64,000 nt of DNA from assembly GCF_001050345.1 (NCBI RefSeq), contig NZ_LFMW01000012.1:310001-374000 (forward strand), given 5' to 3'. Below the pieces are notes generated by a model. That model did no database searches and was not told the origin of the DNA. It was given only the letters and a program-made list of their open reading frames with translations. The DNA is from Pseudomonas fildesensis. Lineage in GTDB: Bacteria > Pseudomonadota > Gammaproteobacteria > Pseudomonadales > Pseudomonadaceae. Position numbers and translations under genes: made by a program. Positions within the stretch are counted from its first letter, which is position 1, and every line of letters starts with the position of its first letter. Of the stretch, positions 54,899 to 63,909 are shown one piece after another.

Positions 54899-56315
54899 TG
54901 TTGCGGATCTTCTCGACAATGGCAGTGGTCGAGCTGTTCTCAACCAGGCCCAGTACTTTGACCTTGCCGCCGTAGGCGCTGACGATGTCGGCCCCTACCA
55001 CCTGGTCGACGGAGTAGTCGCCGCCCTTGACCAGTACGTCCGGCTTGACCTGGGCCAGCAGGTTTTCCGGGGTGGCCTCAGGGAAGCTGATCACCCAGTC
55101 CACCGCGCCCAACCCGGCCAGTACGGCCATGCGACGGTCGACGCTATTGATCGGACGGCCCGGGCCTTTCAAGCGGCTGACCGACGCATCGTCGTTGACC
55201 GCGACGATCAGGCGATCGCCTTGGGCACGCGCCTGCTCCAGGTACGTCACGTGGCCGGCGTGCAGGATGTCGAAGCAGCCGTTAGTGAACACAATGCTTT
55301 CGTTGTGGGCACGCGCGTCGTCAATCGCCAGCAGCAATTGCTCGATGGTCAGCACGCCGCGCTCCGAGCCTTCGGAACGCTGGATCGCCCGGCGCAATTC
55401 AGGTGCGCTGATAGCCGCCGTACCCAACTTGCCGACCACGATGCCCGCCGCCAGGTTGGCCAGGGCCACGGCGTGGGGCAGTTCTTCACCGGCCGCGATG
55501 GAGGCGGCCAGGGTAGAAATCACCGTGTCACCGGCGCCAGTCACGTCGAACACTTCACGGGCCCGCGCCGGCAGGTGCATCGCCGGGTGGCCGGGGCGCA
55601 GCAGGGTCATGCCGTGCTCGCCACGGGTTACCAGCAGGGCGCCCAGGTCGAGGTCAGCCATCAGGGTCGCGCCCTTGCTGACCAATTCGTGCTCATCGGC
55701 GCAACCGCCGACGATGGCTTCGAACTCGCTGAGGTTCGGCGTGATCAGGCTGGCTCCGCGATAAATCGAGAAGTCCTTGCCTTTGGGATCGGCCAGTACC
55801 GGGATGTTGCGGGCCTTGGCGGCCTGGATCAGCACCTGGTGGTTCTTCAAGGCGCCTTTGCCGTAGTCGGACAACACCAGCACTTTGATGCCTTCGAGCA
55901 GCTCGTCGACCTGGCCACTGAGGGCCAAGGCGTCGGTGGCGAAGGGTTCTTCGAAATCGATACGCAGCAATTGCTGGTGACGGCTCATCACCCGCAGCTT
56001 GACGATGGTCGGCTGATGGGCGATGCGCTGGAACAGCGCGCGCACGCCGGCACCGCGCAGGCTGTTGGCCAGGCTGTCGGCGGCTTCGTCGTCGCCGGTC
56101 ACACCCACCAGGGAGGCCGGGGCGCCAAGGGCGGCAATATTGAGGGCAACGTTGGCAGCGCCACCTGGACGGTCTTCGATTTGCTCGACCTTAACTACCG
56201 GTACCGGTGCCTCAGGGGAAATCCGTGAGGTACCGCCATGCCAGTAACGGTCGAGCATGACATCGCCGACCACCAAGACAGGGGCTTGATCGAATCGCGG
56301 CATGGACAACTTCAT
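54891..56315 (-). CDS. hldE: Bifunctional D-glycero-beta-D-manno-heptose-7-phosphate kinase / adenylyltransferase
   Basis: Makes ADP-heptose for the LPS inner core. 474 residues: an N-terminal ribokinase-like kinase domain (VVGDVMLDRYW, GGAANVALN, GAGDTVISTLA) and a C-terminal nucleotidyltransferase domain with TNGCFDILHAGHV (HxGH motif) and VDWVISFPE. The start is ATG 56315 (MKLSMPRFD). It lies downstream of msbA on the same strand across a REP element. Confidence 0.97.
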   Translation of the reverse strand: MKLSMPRFDQAPVLVVGDVMLDRYWHGGTSRISPEAPVPVVKVEQIEDRPGGAANVALNIAALGAPASLVGVTGDDEAADSLANSLRGAGVRALFQRIAHQPTIVKLRVMSRHQQLLRIDFEEPFATDALALSGQVDELLEGIKVLVLSDYGKGALKNHQVLIQAAKARNIPVLADPKGKDFSIYRGASLITPNLSEFEAIVGGCADEHELVSKGATLMADLDLGALLVTRGEHGMTLLRPGHPAMHLPARAREVFDVTGAGDTVISTLAASIAAGEELPHAVALANLAAGIVVGKLGTAAISAPELRRAIQRSEGSERGVLTIEQLLLAIDDARAHNESIVFTNGCFDILHAGHVTYLEQARAQGDRLIVAVNDDASVSRLKGPGRPINSVDRRMAVLAGLGAVDWVISFPEATPENLLAQVKPDVLVKGGDYSVDQVVGADIVSAYGGKVKVLGLVENSSTTAIVEKIRNNE

Positions 56316-56407
56316 GGAGCAACCCACATACAAAATGAACAGGGGCGCGATATTAGCACAGGGTTACAGGAGGTTTGCGGGAGGGTTTTGCATTGGAGCC
56401 GGCTTGT

Positions 56408-56513
56408 TGTGGCGAGGGAGCTTGCTCCCGTTGGGCTGCGTAGCAGTCCCATGTTTGGGGCCGCTGCGCAGCCCAGCGGGACGGCGCGGCGATCCGACAA
56501 GCTCCTCGCCACA
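56408..56513. repeat. REP doublet, TGTGGCGAGG type
   Basis: Left arm TGTGGCGAGGGAGCTTGCTC then CCGTTGGGCTGCG; right arm CGCAGCCCAGCGGG and later CTCCTCGCCACA. It occupies the msbA-hldE gap. Same general class as 22091 and 24165 but with a different inner sequence. Confidence 0.83.
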
Positions 56514-56531
56514 GGCAAGCTATAAGGAGGG

Positions 56532-58337
56532 TCAGGTGATGTCGGCAGTAACCGGCGTGTCCAGCCCCATGGAATGCAGGCGGGCGTAATAGCCTTTCTG
56601 TGCCAGCAATTCACTGTGGGTGCCACGCTCGACGATCCGACCGTCATCCATAACGAGGATCAAGTCAGCCTTCTCGATGGTGGACAAACGGTGCGCGATC
56701 ACCAGGGTGGTGCGGCCTTGCATCACAGTGTCCAGTGCAGCCTGAATGTGCCGCTCGGACTCGGTGTCGAGGGCCGAGGTGGCCTCGTCGAGAATCAGCA
56801 GCGGCGCGTTCTTGAGCAAGGCTCGGGCAATTGCCAAACGCTGGCGTTGACCACCGGACAGCAGCACACCGTTCTCACCGACCGGAGTGTCGAAGCCCTT
56901 GGGCAGTTGGTCGATGAAGTCCTTGGCATTGGCATCCGCCGCCGCCGCTTCAACGTCCGCCCGTGGCGCGCCGGACAGGTCGCCATAGGCAATGTTGTTG
57001 GTCACGGTGTCGCTGAACAGGGTCACATGCTGGGTTACCTGGGCAATGTGCTTGCGCAGGTTGAGCAATTTGTAGTCTTCGATCTCTACGCCATCGAGCA
57101 GAATCTCGCCACTTTCGTGGTGATAGAAACGCGGGATCAGGCTGGCCAGGGTCGACTTGCCGCTGCCCGAGCGCCCCACCAGCGCGATCATCTGCCCAGG
57201 CTCGGCGGTGAAGCTGATGTCCTTGAGCACATGGCGTTCAGTGCCGGGATAGGTGAAGTTCAGGTTGCGCACTTCCAGGCGACCGCTGACCTTGTCGCGC
57301 TCGATCGTGCCGTGGTCGATCTCGACCTCTTCGTCCAACTGCTCGAAAATGCTTTCGGCACCGGCCACACCCTTCTGGATGGTCGAGCTGACTTCCGACA
57401 GTTGGCGGATCGGCTTGGGCAGCAGGCCGGCCAGGGTGATGTAGGCCACCATGTCACCGGCCGATGCATCGCCGCGAAGATAAAGAACCAGGAACATCAG
57501 CACCGCCATGGCGGTGTAGATCACCAGTTGCAGCGCCGGCGTGTAGATCGCCCCGGTGCGGGTCATGCGCAATTGCTTGTTGGTGTTGCTCTGGCTGGCC
57601 TTGAGGAAACGTTTTTCCTCGTAGACCTCGCCGCCAAAGCTGCGCACCACGCGGTAGCCCTGGATGGTTTCCGAGGCCACGTGAGTCACGTCGCCCATGG
57701 CCACCTGGATCTTCTTGCTCTGCTTGCGGAATTTCTTGCTGGCCGTGCTGACCATCACCGCGATCAGCGGCAGGATAGCGATCATCACCAGCGTCAGGCG
57801 CCAGTTCATGTACAGCAGCGAGGCGAACAGGAAGATCACCGTCATGCCTTCACGGATCACCACCTTGATTGCATCGGTCGCCGCCCCCGTGACCATGGTC
57901 ACGTTGAAGGTGATGCGGGAAATCAGGTGCCCGGAGTTGTGATTGTCGAAGTAGCGGTTGGGCAGGGTCAGCAAATTGTTGAACAACTGCACGCGAAGGT
58001 CGTGGACCAGCCCCAGGGACACCTTGGCCAGCAGGTAGTTACCCAGGAACGAACCCAGGCCTTGCCAGGCCGCGATCAAGATGATCAGCAGCGGCACGGC
58101 TTGCAGCAATTGCAAGTCCCGCAGGACGGGCACGCTTGGGAACAGCACGGCTTGCGGATTGGAAAGGCCGTCGACGAAATACTTGAGGATGTAACCCAGC
58201 ATCGGCTGGGTCGACGCGAAAATCAGAAATCCGAGGATACTCAATGCAAACAAGCCCGCGTAGGGCCTGACGTAGCTGAGCAGACGGAAGTATATTTTCA
58301 AGCTCGAAGGGCTTGCGCTCGGACTGGAGTCGGTCAT
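56532..58337 (-). CDS. msbA: Lipid A export ATP-binding/permease protein MsbA
   Basis: ABC exporter that flips lipid A-core across the inner membrane. 601 residues: six helices in the N-terminal half and an ATPase half with GRSGSGKST (Walker A), LSGGQRQRLAIARALL (signature) and LLILDEATSALD (Walker B). The ATG at 58337 (MTDSSPSASP) is the conserved start; the frame upstream is rejected. It is divergent from the ligase-kinase gene. Confidence 0.97.
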   Translation of the reverse strand: MTDSSPSASPSSLKIYFRLLSYVRPYAGLFALSILGFLIFASTQPMLGYILKYFVDGLSNPQAVLFPSVPVLRDLQLLQAVPLLIILIAAWQGLGSFLGNYLLAKVSLGLVHDLRVQLFNNLLTLPNRYFDNHNSGHLISRITFNVTMVTGAATDAIKVVIREGMTVIFLFASLLYMNWRLTLVMIAILPLIAVMVSTASKKFRKQSKKIQVAMGDVTHVASETIQGYRVVRSFGGEVYEEKRFLKASQSNTNKQLRMTRTGAIYTPALQLVIYTAMAVLMFLVLYLRGDASAGDMVAYITLAGLLPKPIRQLSEVSSTIQKGVAGAESIFEQLDEEVEIDHGTIERDKVSGRLEVRNLNFTYPGTERHVLKDISFTAEPGQMIALVGRSGSGKSTLASLIPRFYHHESGEILLDGVEIEDYKLLNLRKHIAQVTQHVTLFSDTVTNNIAYGDLSGAPRADVEAAAADANAKDFIDQLPKGFDTPVGENGVLLSGGQRQRLAIARALLKNAPLLILDEATSALDTESERHIQAALDTVMQGRTTLVIAHRLSTIEKADLILVMDDGRIVERGTHSELLAQKGYYARLHSMGLDTPVTADIT

Positions 58338-58415
58338 ATCACGCGGCGTTTTGAAAAAGGAGGCTGACTTTAGCACAGCTTCTCTGTTGTACTTGCACCC
58401 GGCATAAGCCGCAGC

Positions 58416-58433
58416 CCGGTTGGATCCAACCGG
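58416..58433. promoter_or_regulatory. Perfect 18-bp palindrome in divergent region
   Basis: CCGGTTGGATCCAACCGG is fully self-complementary. It sits 79 bases before the msbA start and 50 bases before the ligase-kinase start. Possible operator; nothing proves it. Confidence 0.5.
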
Positions 58434-58482
58434 AGACATTAAATAGCCACTACTTTAAGATGGTCGGCTTTCTTCTTCTGGA

Positions 58483-60357
58483 ATGGCTTTTTTTATGCAG
58501 TCCAAGCGCCTTATTTATGGCTCAAACCGCGTTTTCGACTTCCTGGTGCTCTGGGTCTTGCCCATTGGCTTGTTGTTGCTACTGAGTTCGCTGTTCTTCG
58601 TCACCAATCGCAATGTGCTGCACAAGTTCTACTACGGCCTGTTCAGTGCGCCGACCCTGTTGCTGCTGTGTCTGCGGCCCAGGGAAATCAAAGAACTGTT
58701 GCGTGAGCCCCTGGCGATCGCGTTCCTGGTGTTTTCCGCCTGGGCCCTGGCCAGTCTGTTCTGGAGCCCTGAGCATCATCCCGACACCGACCTGTTCAAA
58801 CGCCCGCTGCATACGTTCATGCTGTTTGGCGGTTGCGGTCTATTGCTGCATTACCGCAATGAATTGTTCAAACCGATTTTCTTCAGTGCGGCGGTGATTG
58901 CGCTGGTGGCGTGCCTGTTCGACCTAGTGGCGTTTGCCAAGGGCTTTGAACCCGGCATGGAAAACCGCATGATCGGCGGCCGTGGCGCCCTCGACAACCC
59001 GCTGCTCAGTTCGCACATATTCGGCTTTTTCTGCGTCTACTGGCTGTACGTCTGCATGACTACCCATCGCCTGCAAGTGCTGTGGTTCAGCATACCGGCC
59101 CTGGCAATCATGACTGCCGCAGTGCTGGCCACCGGTTCTCGAACGCCATTGGTAGCCCTGACGCTCGCCATCCTGTGGATGAGTTTTGTCAGCCGCAACC
59201 GCCGCTCGGCGTTGCTGATCGCGGGCATGGTCGTCGGCGCCGCAGGGCTCGTGCTGTTCTACCCGGAACTGCTCACCAACCGTGGTAGCTCGTTCCGTTT
59301 CGAACTCTGGGGCATGTCGCTGCAACGCATCGCCGAACACCCATGGATCGGCCACAGCTACGATTCCGAGCTTTATTTGACCCTGGCCGACGGCTATCAG
59401 CTTCGCGAACCCCACAGCTTTGCTTTGGGCGTGCTCTATTACGTCGGCATCATCGGTTTTATCCCGTGGATCTTCATGCTGGGCTGGGGCTTGTACAAGA
59501 GCCTGAAGGAGCGCGCGCAGCCGCTGTTCATCCTCGCTTCTTCCCTGCTGGCCTACGGCATCGGCGCCGGCCTGACCGAAGGCGGTGGCATTCTGTCGCG
59601 ACCCAAGGAGCACTGGTTTCTGCTGTGGATTCCCCTGGCAATCATCGCCGGCCTGAGCATTGCCCAGCGCCGCCGCAGTGTGCTGCGCATGCCGGTACAA
59701 ACCCTCAAGACCGAGGCCTTTGATCAGCTGTGCAGCAATGCTCAGGTGATTGAAGCCGATGGCCTGGGCCCGAAAGTCCTGCGCCTGGAAGACGGCCGCT
59801 TCCTCAAGGTATTCCGCGCGCGCCGCTGGTACACCTCGGGCAGCTTCAACCCGTACTCCGAGCGGTTTGCCAGCAACGCCGAGCGATTACGCACCCTGGG
59901 CATTCCCACGCCAGAGATTCTGGCCCTCTATCGCCTGCGCGACGCCAGCAGCGCCGTGACCTACTCGCCACTGCCCGGCCTGACCCTGCGCCAAGCCCTG
60001 CAAAGCCTGGACAGCAGCCTGCGCGAGTCGCTGATCGAACGCTTCGGCCAGTTCATGGCCCAGCTTCACCAGCGCGGTGTGTACTTCCGCTCGCTGCACC
60101 TGGGCAACGTGCTGCTGATGGAGGACGGCGAGTTCGGCCTGATCGATATCGCCGACCTGCGCATCTTCCCATCGCCGCTGCGTAACGCCTTGCGCCAGCG
60201 CAACCTGCGCCACATGCAACGCTACCCGCAGGACCGCAACTGGCTGTTCGAGACTCACTTCGAGCACTTGGCCAAAGGCTACGCCTCGGTCGCCAGCCAG
60301 GCAGCCACGGCGAAGATCCGCGAGCAAGTCCTGACCCTGGCCCGCCCGGCAGCCTGA
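58483..60357 (+). CDS. waaL: Bifunctional O-antigen ligase / LPS kinase-like protein
   Basis: 624-residue fusion. Residues 1 to about 395 are a polytopic O-antigen ligase (about ten helices, conserved Arg220 in TGSRTPLV and His311 in EPHSFALG), which joins O-antigen to lipid A-core in the periplasm. Residues about 410-624 form a cytoplasmic kinase-like domain related to LPS core kinases/aminoglycoside phosphotransferases, with Lys442 in FLKVF, YFRSLHLGN at 534-542 and LIDIAD with Asp555. Ser537 stands where the catalytic Asp of HxD is expected. In P. aeruginosa the two parts are separate adjacent genes. Two in-frame ATGs (58483, 58495) flank a T7 run; neither has a strong ribosome site. Confidence 0.85.
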   Translation: MAFFMQSKRLIYGSNRVFDFLVLWVLPIGLLLLLSSLFFVTNRNVLHKFYYGLFSAPTLLLLCLRPREIKELLREPLAIAFLVFSAWALASLFWSPEHHPDTDLFKRPLHTFMLFGGCGLLLHYRNELFKPIFFSAAVIALVACLFDLVAFAKGFEPGMENRMIGGRGALDNPLLSSHIFGFFCVYWLYVCMTTHRLQVLWFSIPALAIMTAAVLATGSRTPLVALTLAILWMSFVSRNRRSALLIAGMVVGAAGLVLFYPELLTNRGSSFRFELWGMSLQRIAEHPWIGHSYDSELYLTLADGYQLREPHSFALGVLYYVGIIGFIPWIFMLGWGLYKSLKERAQPLFILASSLLAYGIGAGLTEGGGILSRPKEHWFLLWIPLAIIAGLSIAQRRRSVLRMPVQTLKTEAFDQLCSNAQVIEADGLGPKVLRLEDGRFLKVFRARRWYTSGSFNPYSERFASNAERLRTLGIPTPEILALYRLRDASSAVTYSPLPGLTLRQALQSLDSSLRESLIERFGQFMAQLHQRGVYFRSLHLGNVLLMEDGEFGLIDIADLRIFPSPLRNALRQRNLRHMQRYPQDRNWLFETHFEHLAKGYASVASQAATAKIREQVLTLARPAA

Positions 60358-60358
60358 C

Positions 60359-60395
60359 AAAAAAGGCGACTATCACTGCTGATAGTCGCCTTTTT
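60359..60395. terminator. Bidirectional terminator
   Basis: A6, an 11-bp perfect stem GGCGACTATCA/TGATAGTCGCC with loop CTGC, then T5. It separates the convergent ligase-kinase and glycosyltransferase genes. Confidence 0.93.
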
Positions 60396-60411
60396 CACAT
60401 CCCCTGCCGCC

Positions 60412-61293
60412 TCAGCTTCTGAGGGGCGCCAGATACAACCGCACCAGCCCACGCAAGGTCTTGCGCCCCCAGAACTTCAACGGGATCTGCTTGAGGATCT
60501 CCCGCGCCAGCGGCCGGTCACGGTCGGCGGTCTTGAGGAACATCGAGTTCAGGAAGTTGTAGCGAACCGCGTCATAGGCCGGATGTTCGCTGAACTTGGC
60601 ATAGGTCTTGAGGATGTTCTGGATCATGTAGCGGTGGTTTTTGTAGGTGTTGCTCGCATGCTGGCGATAGCGCGCCATCACCACGCCGAGGGCGTCGATG
60701 GTGTAGCCCGCGGCGGTGATCTTCAGTTGGATCAGCAGATCTTCCAGGGGAATCAGCGGGTCGAAGCCACCGACTTCCTCCAGCGCCTCCCGGCGAATCA
60801 GCATGGTCGGCGCCGGCGGGAAGGGCTTGCGGTCCATGAACATATCGTCGAAATCCAGGCTACGGAACGGCACGTCGCGGCGCTGCTTTTTCTCCGGATG
60901 CAGGTTGCCGTCGCCATCGATCAGTTCGATGTTGCCGGCGCAAATCCCCACCTTCGGCTTGTCGGCCATGTACGCCACCTGGGTCGCAATGCGGTCAGGC
61001 AGCATGATGTCGTCGGAACCGAATGGTGCAATCAGGCTGCCCTTCGCGCGGGCGACCGCGCCGTTGAGGGTGGCGGTCAGGCCCTGGTTCTGTTGCACCT
61101 GGAAGTCAAACCCGTGTTCGGCCTGCAGGCGCAGGATGCGCTCGACGCTGTCGTCCTTGGAGCCGTCATCCACCACCAGCAGTTCGATATTGGGGTACGT
61201 TTGGCCGAGCACGCTGAGGATGCTTTCTTCGATGTATCGGCCGTGGTTGTAGGACGCGATAATCACCGAGACCAGGGGTTGTTGCGCAGTCAT
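60412..61293 (-). CDS. wapR: Family 2 glycosyltransferase (WapR-like rhamnosyltransferase)
   Basis: 293-residue GT-A enzyme of the LPS outer core. N-terminal VSVIIASYNHGRYIEESI, then VVDDGSKDDS and the metal-binding region APFGSDDIMLPDR. By position next to waaL and msbA it corresponds to the P. aeruginosa WapR gene, which adds the rhamnose that receives O-antigen. The sugar in this strain is inferred from context. The ATG at 61293 overlaps the upstream glycosyltransferase stop by 4 bases. Confidence 0.82.
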   Translation of the reverse strand: MTAQQPLVSVIIASYNHGRYIEESILSVLGQTYPNIELLVVDDGSKDDSVERILRLQAEHGFDFQVQQNQGLTATLNGAVARAKGSLIAPFGSDDIMLPDRIATQVAYMADKPKVGICAGNIELIDGDGNLHPEKKQRRDVPFRSLDFDDMFMDRKPFPPAPTMLIRREALEEVGGFDPLIPLEDLLIQLKITAAGYTIDALGVVMARYRQHASNTYKNHRYMIQNILKTYAKFSEHPAYDAVRYNFLNSMFLKTADRDRPLAREILKQIPLKFWGRKTLRGLVRLYLAPLRS

Positions 61294-62438
61294 GCTCTAC
61301 CTACTTCTTTTAAACCGGTTTCGATCAGGTCCAGGTACTTCTGCTGGAATTCGGCCAGGGCGTGGTTTTCTTCGAGGTAGCGGAATACCTGCTCGCCCTT
61401 GGCGCGCAGTTGTTCGTCGCTCATCGCCAGGTAAGTGTCCAGCGCAGCTGTCAGTTGCTCGACATTGCCGGGCTCGTGGGACAAGCCGCCCGCCCCTTCC
61501 ACCAGCGGCAACATGGCCGGGCCGTTGGAGGCAATCACCGGCAAGCGCCCGCTCATGCCTTCCAGCAACGCCAGGCCGAGGCCTTCCAGCAACGAGGGCA
61601 TGGTCCAGATATCGAAGGCACGTACGTATTGCAGGCCATCCTCACGAAAACCCAGTAGGTGCGCACGACCGGTGAGGCCGAGGCGCTCGATGTCCGCGCG
61701 CAAGTCGGCTTCGGCACGGCCAGCGCCGATGATACCGAGCTGGGCATGCGGGTATTTGTCCTTGAGGCGGGCAAAAGCCTGCAGCAGGTGCGTGTGGCCC
61801 TTGATCGGCACCAGCCGCCCCAACGCCCCAATGATCCGCGCATCGAGTGGCAATCCCAGTGATTGCCGCGCTTGCTCGCGCGGCAGCTGCAGGGCTTCGG
61901 CCTGGGGAATATCGATGGCGTTGGTGACGAAGGTGGTGTTCTCACGGGTAAAGCCGCAATTGAGACCGACCAGGTAATCCCGGACCGCCGCCGACACGCC
62001 AACAAACCGCCAGGCGGGGCTGACCAGCTTACGCGTCTGGCGTCGGCGATAGGCCCGCTCGTATTCGCCAAAACCGTGGGAGATGCCGATGCACAACGGG
62101 ATCTTCAACCAACGGTTGAGCGACAGCATCATGTTCACCGACTTGAAGCGGTTACAGATGACCACATCGAACTTCTGCTCGCGGCAATATTGGTAGATGG
62201 CCCACATGGCGCCCAGGCGAATGCCTTTAAGGGCCTTCTCGGGAAATTCGAAATACTTGGAATGATCGGCCACGCTCAATGGCTGGCCCGGTTGCGGGCG
62301 GCCACTGAGGAAGGCCGACGTGACCTCGAACCGTTCAACCGGCAACGACTTGACGATCTGCTCGCCGAGGTCGGCGAAATCATTGACCTTGACGTTGTAA
62401 TCCGGCTGCAACTGCAAAACCTTGAAACGAGGCTTCAT
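61290..62438 (-). CDS. Family 4 glycosyltransferase (Ssg-like, LPS core)
   Basis: 382-residue GT-B enzyme. The C-terminal half has the family pattern IIGALGRLVPIKGHTHLLQAF-type start (in two parts, GRLVPIKGH then LLQAFARL) and SLLEGLGLALLEGMS, the nucleotide-sugar-binding EX7E region. The homologous position in pseudomonads holds ssg, needed for surface polysaccharide and phage sensitivity. GGAGTGAT precedes the ATG at 62438. It overlaps the WapR-like gene by 4 bases. Confidence 0.82.
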   Translation of the reverse strand: MKPRFKVLQLQPDYNVKVNDFADLGEQIVKSLPVERFEVTSAFLSGRPQPGQPLSVADHSKYFEFPEKALKGIRLGAMWAIYQYCREQKFDVVICNRFKSVNMMLSLNRWLKIPLCIGISHGFGEYERAYRRRQTRKLVSPAWRFVGVSAAVRDYLVGLNCGFTRENTTFVTNAIDIPQAEALQLPREQARQSLGLPLDARIIGALGRLVPIKGHTHLLQAFARLKDKYPHAQLGIIGAGRAEADLRADIERLGLTGRAHLLGFREDGLQYVRAFDIWTMPSLLEGLGLALLEGMSGRLPVIASNGPAMLPLVEGAGGLSHEPGNVEQLTAALDTYLAMSDEQLRAKGEQVFRYLEENHALAEFQQKYLDLIETGLKEVGRA

Positions 62439-62496
62439 ATCACTCCATGAGGCAATCGGGCCGCTACGAGCGGGCAGCCCAACGAAAAAGTCAATC

Positions 62497-63909
62497 TCAG
62501 TCCCGCTTCAGCACCCAAAGCAGCTCGTGACGGCGCACGGCCTTGCGGAAAAATTCGTTCTCGCCGTAAGGCGATGGACCACGGCCAGCCAGCAGTTGCT
62601 GCAACAGGCGACGCACCCTCCGCTTGAACGGCGCGCGGGGCTGCAGGTCATGCATCATGCCCAGCGCCATAGCCTTGTCCCGCTGCTGGCTCAAGCTCAG
62701 CACGCGGCAATAAGGCTCAAGCACCTGAGCGGCAGCAAACTGCGGCGGCAACGCCACGCCCGCGCCCGAATCGCCCATGGGCCAGCGGTCGTTATCATGC
62801 AAGTGATTGGCATAGCCGAGCAATGTGCTCGGTTGCCAGTCAAGCCCTTGCAGCGCCTCAACCACGGCGGCGTGGGCGCAGATGTGATCCGGGTGCGGGT
62901 CGAGCACCGGCGTCGGCAGCACAATCACCTCGGGGCGCGCAGTGAGCAGCACCGCGCGCAGGTCGGCGATCAGGTTGTGCCAGGTCGGCGCACCGTCCGC
63001 ATCGCTAGGTAGCGCCAGGGCATTGAACTGGCGAAACAGCCGCGTATCTTCCAATTGCGCTTCGCGGGACACCTGGGGTTGATCCGGAGCGGCCTGCATG
63101 GCCGGCAGTTGCAGGCAGAAGTAACCCAACTGCACGCACTGCGCCTCGGGAACGCCAGCCCAACGCGGCACGGCAATGCTATCCCAGGCGCGCAAGCGTC
63201 CTTTGATCCGCGCAGCATCAGCCTTGGGCAGACCCATCTGCTGATAATGCTCGGCCTCGATCTCGCCGGCGGTGAGGGTCACGATCCAGCTTTCATTCGC
63301 CTGGCCATACAGGCCAAACGCAGCCAGTTCGGCATCATCGGCATGGGGCGCGATCACCATCACCGTTTGGCGAGCCAAGTCCGGCTGACGGAAAACCCAC
63401 AAAGCGGGCTGACCGATCACGCGGCAAAAACGACCGCGCAAGCGCAGCTCACCGCCGGCCAACGCCGACGCCGAACCCGTTAGATTCAAGTAGCGCTTGC
63501 CTGCGACGCCGCGCTCAAACGCCTGACGGTCAGGCGACTCGCCTCCCGACAGCTCAACCGCAGGATCGAGAAAACGGCCAAGCCAGCTGCTTTTAAGCTG
63601 CACTTCGACGATCAGCGTTTCATCGCCCGAAAGGTTCAGCGGCGCATCCGCCACCAGTCGCCCGGCGTCCAGGCGCAGGCTGGTCCGCTGGCTACCCGGC
63701 GCAAAGCGGTACTGGTAGTCATCCTTGGGCGAGTAGAACAGGTGGTCGGCAAACCAGGCTTCATGGGCCACCCACAGCAGCACCGCGAGGATCAGCGGCA
63801 GCCACCAGGCCACCAGCACGCCGGCCGCGATCAACACCAGCACCCCGATCAGCAACGCAATACGCTTGTTGCGCCGGTGACGCTTGAGCAGTTGCTGTTT
63901 GCGGCTCAT
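62497..63909 (-). CDS. dnpA: PIG-L family deacetylase (DnpA-like)
   Basis: 470-residue membrane-anchored enzyme: two N-terminal hydrophobic stretches (about 15-60), an Ig-like middle region and a PIG-L LmbE-type domain with VIAPHADDAELAAFG (zinc motif) and LDPHPDH. DnpA in P. aeruginosa, encoded at this position, affects antibiotic persistence and is proposed to de-N-acetylate an LPS or surface sugar. The ATG at 63909 (MSRKQQLLKRH) overlaps the upstream stop by 4 bases (ATGA). Confidence 0.87.
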   Translation of the reverse strand: MSRKQQLLKRHRRNKRIALLIGVLVLIAAGVLVAWWLPLILAVLLWVAHEAWFADHLFYSPKDDYQYRFAPGSQRTSLRLDAGRLVADAPLNLSGDETLIVEVQLKSSWLGRFLDPAVELSGGESPDRQAFERGVAGKRYLNLTGSASALAGGELRLRGRFCRVIGQPALWVFRQPDLARQTVMVIAPHADDAELAAFGLYGQANESWIVTLTAGEIEAEHYQQMGLPKADAARIKGRLRAWDSIAVPRWAGVPEAQCVQLGYFCLQLPAMQAAPDQPQVSREAQLEDTRLFRQFNALALPSDADGAPTWHNLIADLRAVLLTARPEVIVLPTPVLDPHPDHICAHAAVVEALQGLDWQPSTLLGYANHLHDNDRWPMGDSGAGVALPPQFAAAQVLEPYCRVLSLSQQRDKAMALGMMHDLQPRAPFKRRVRRLLQQLLAGRGPSPYGENEFFRKAVRRHELLWVLKRD

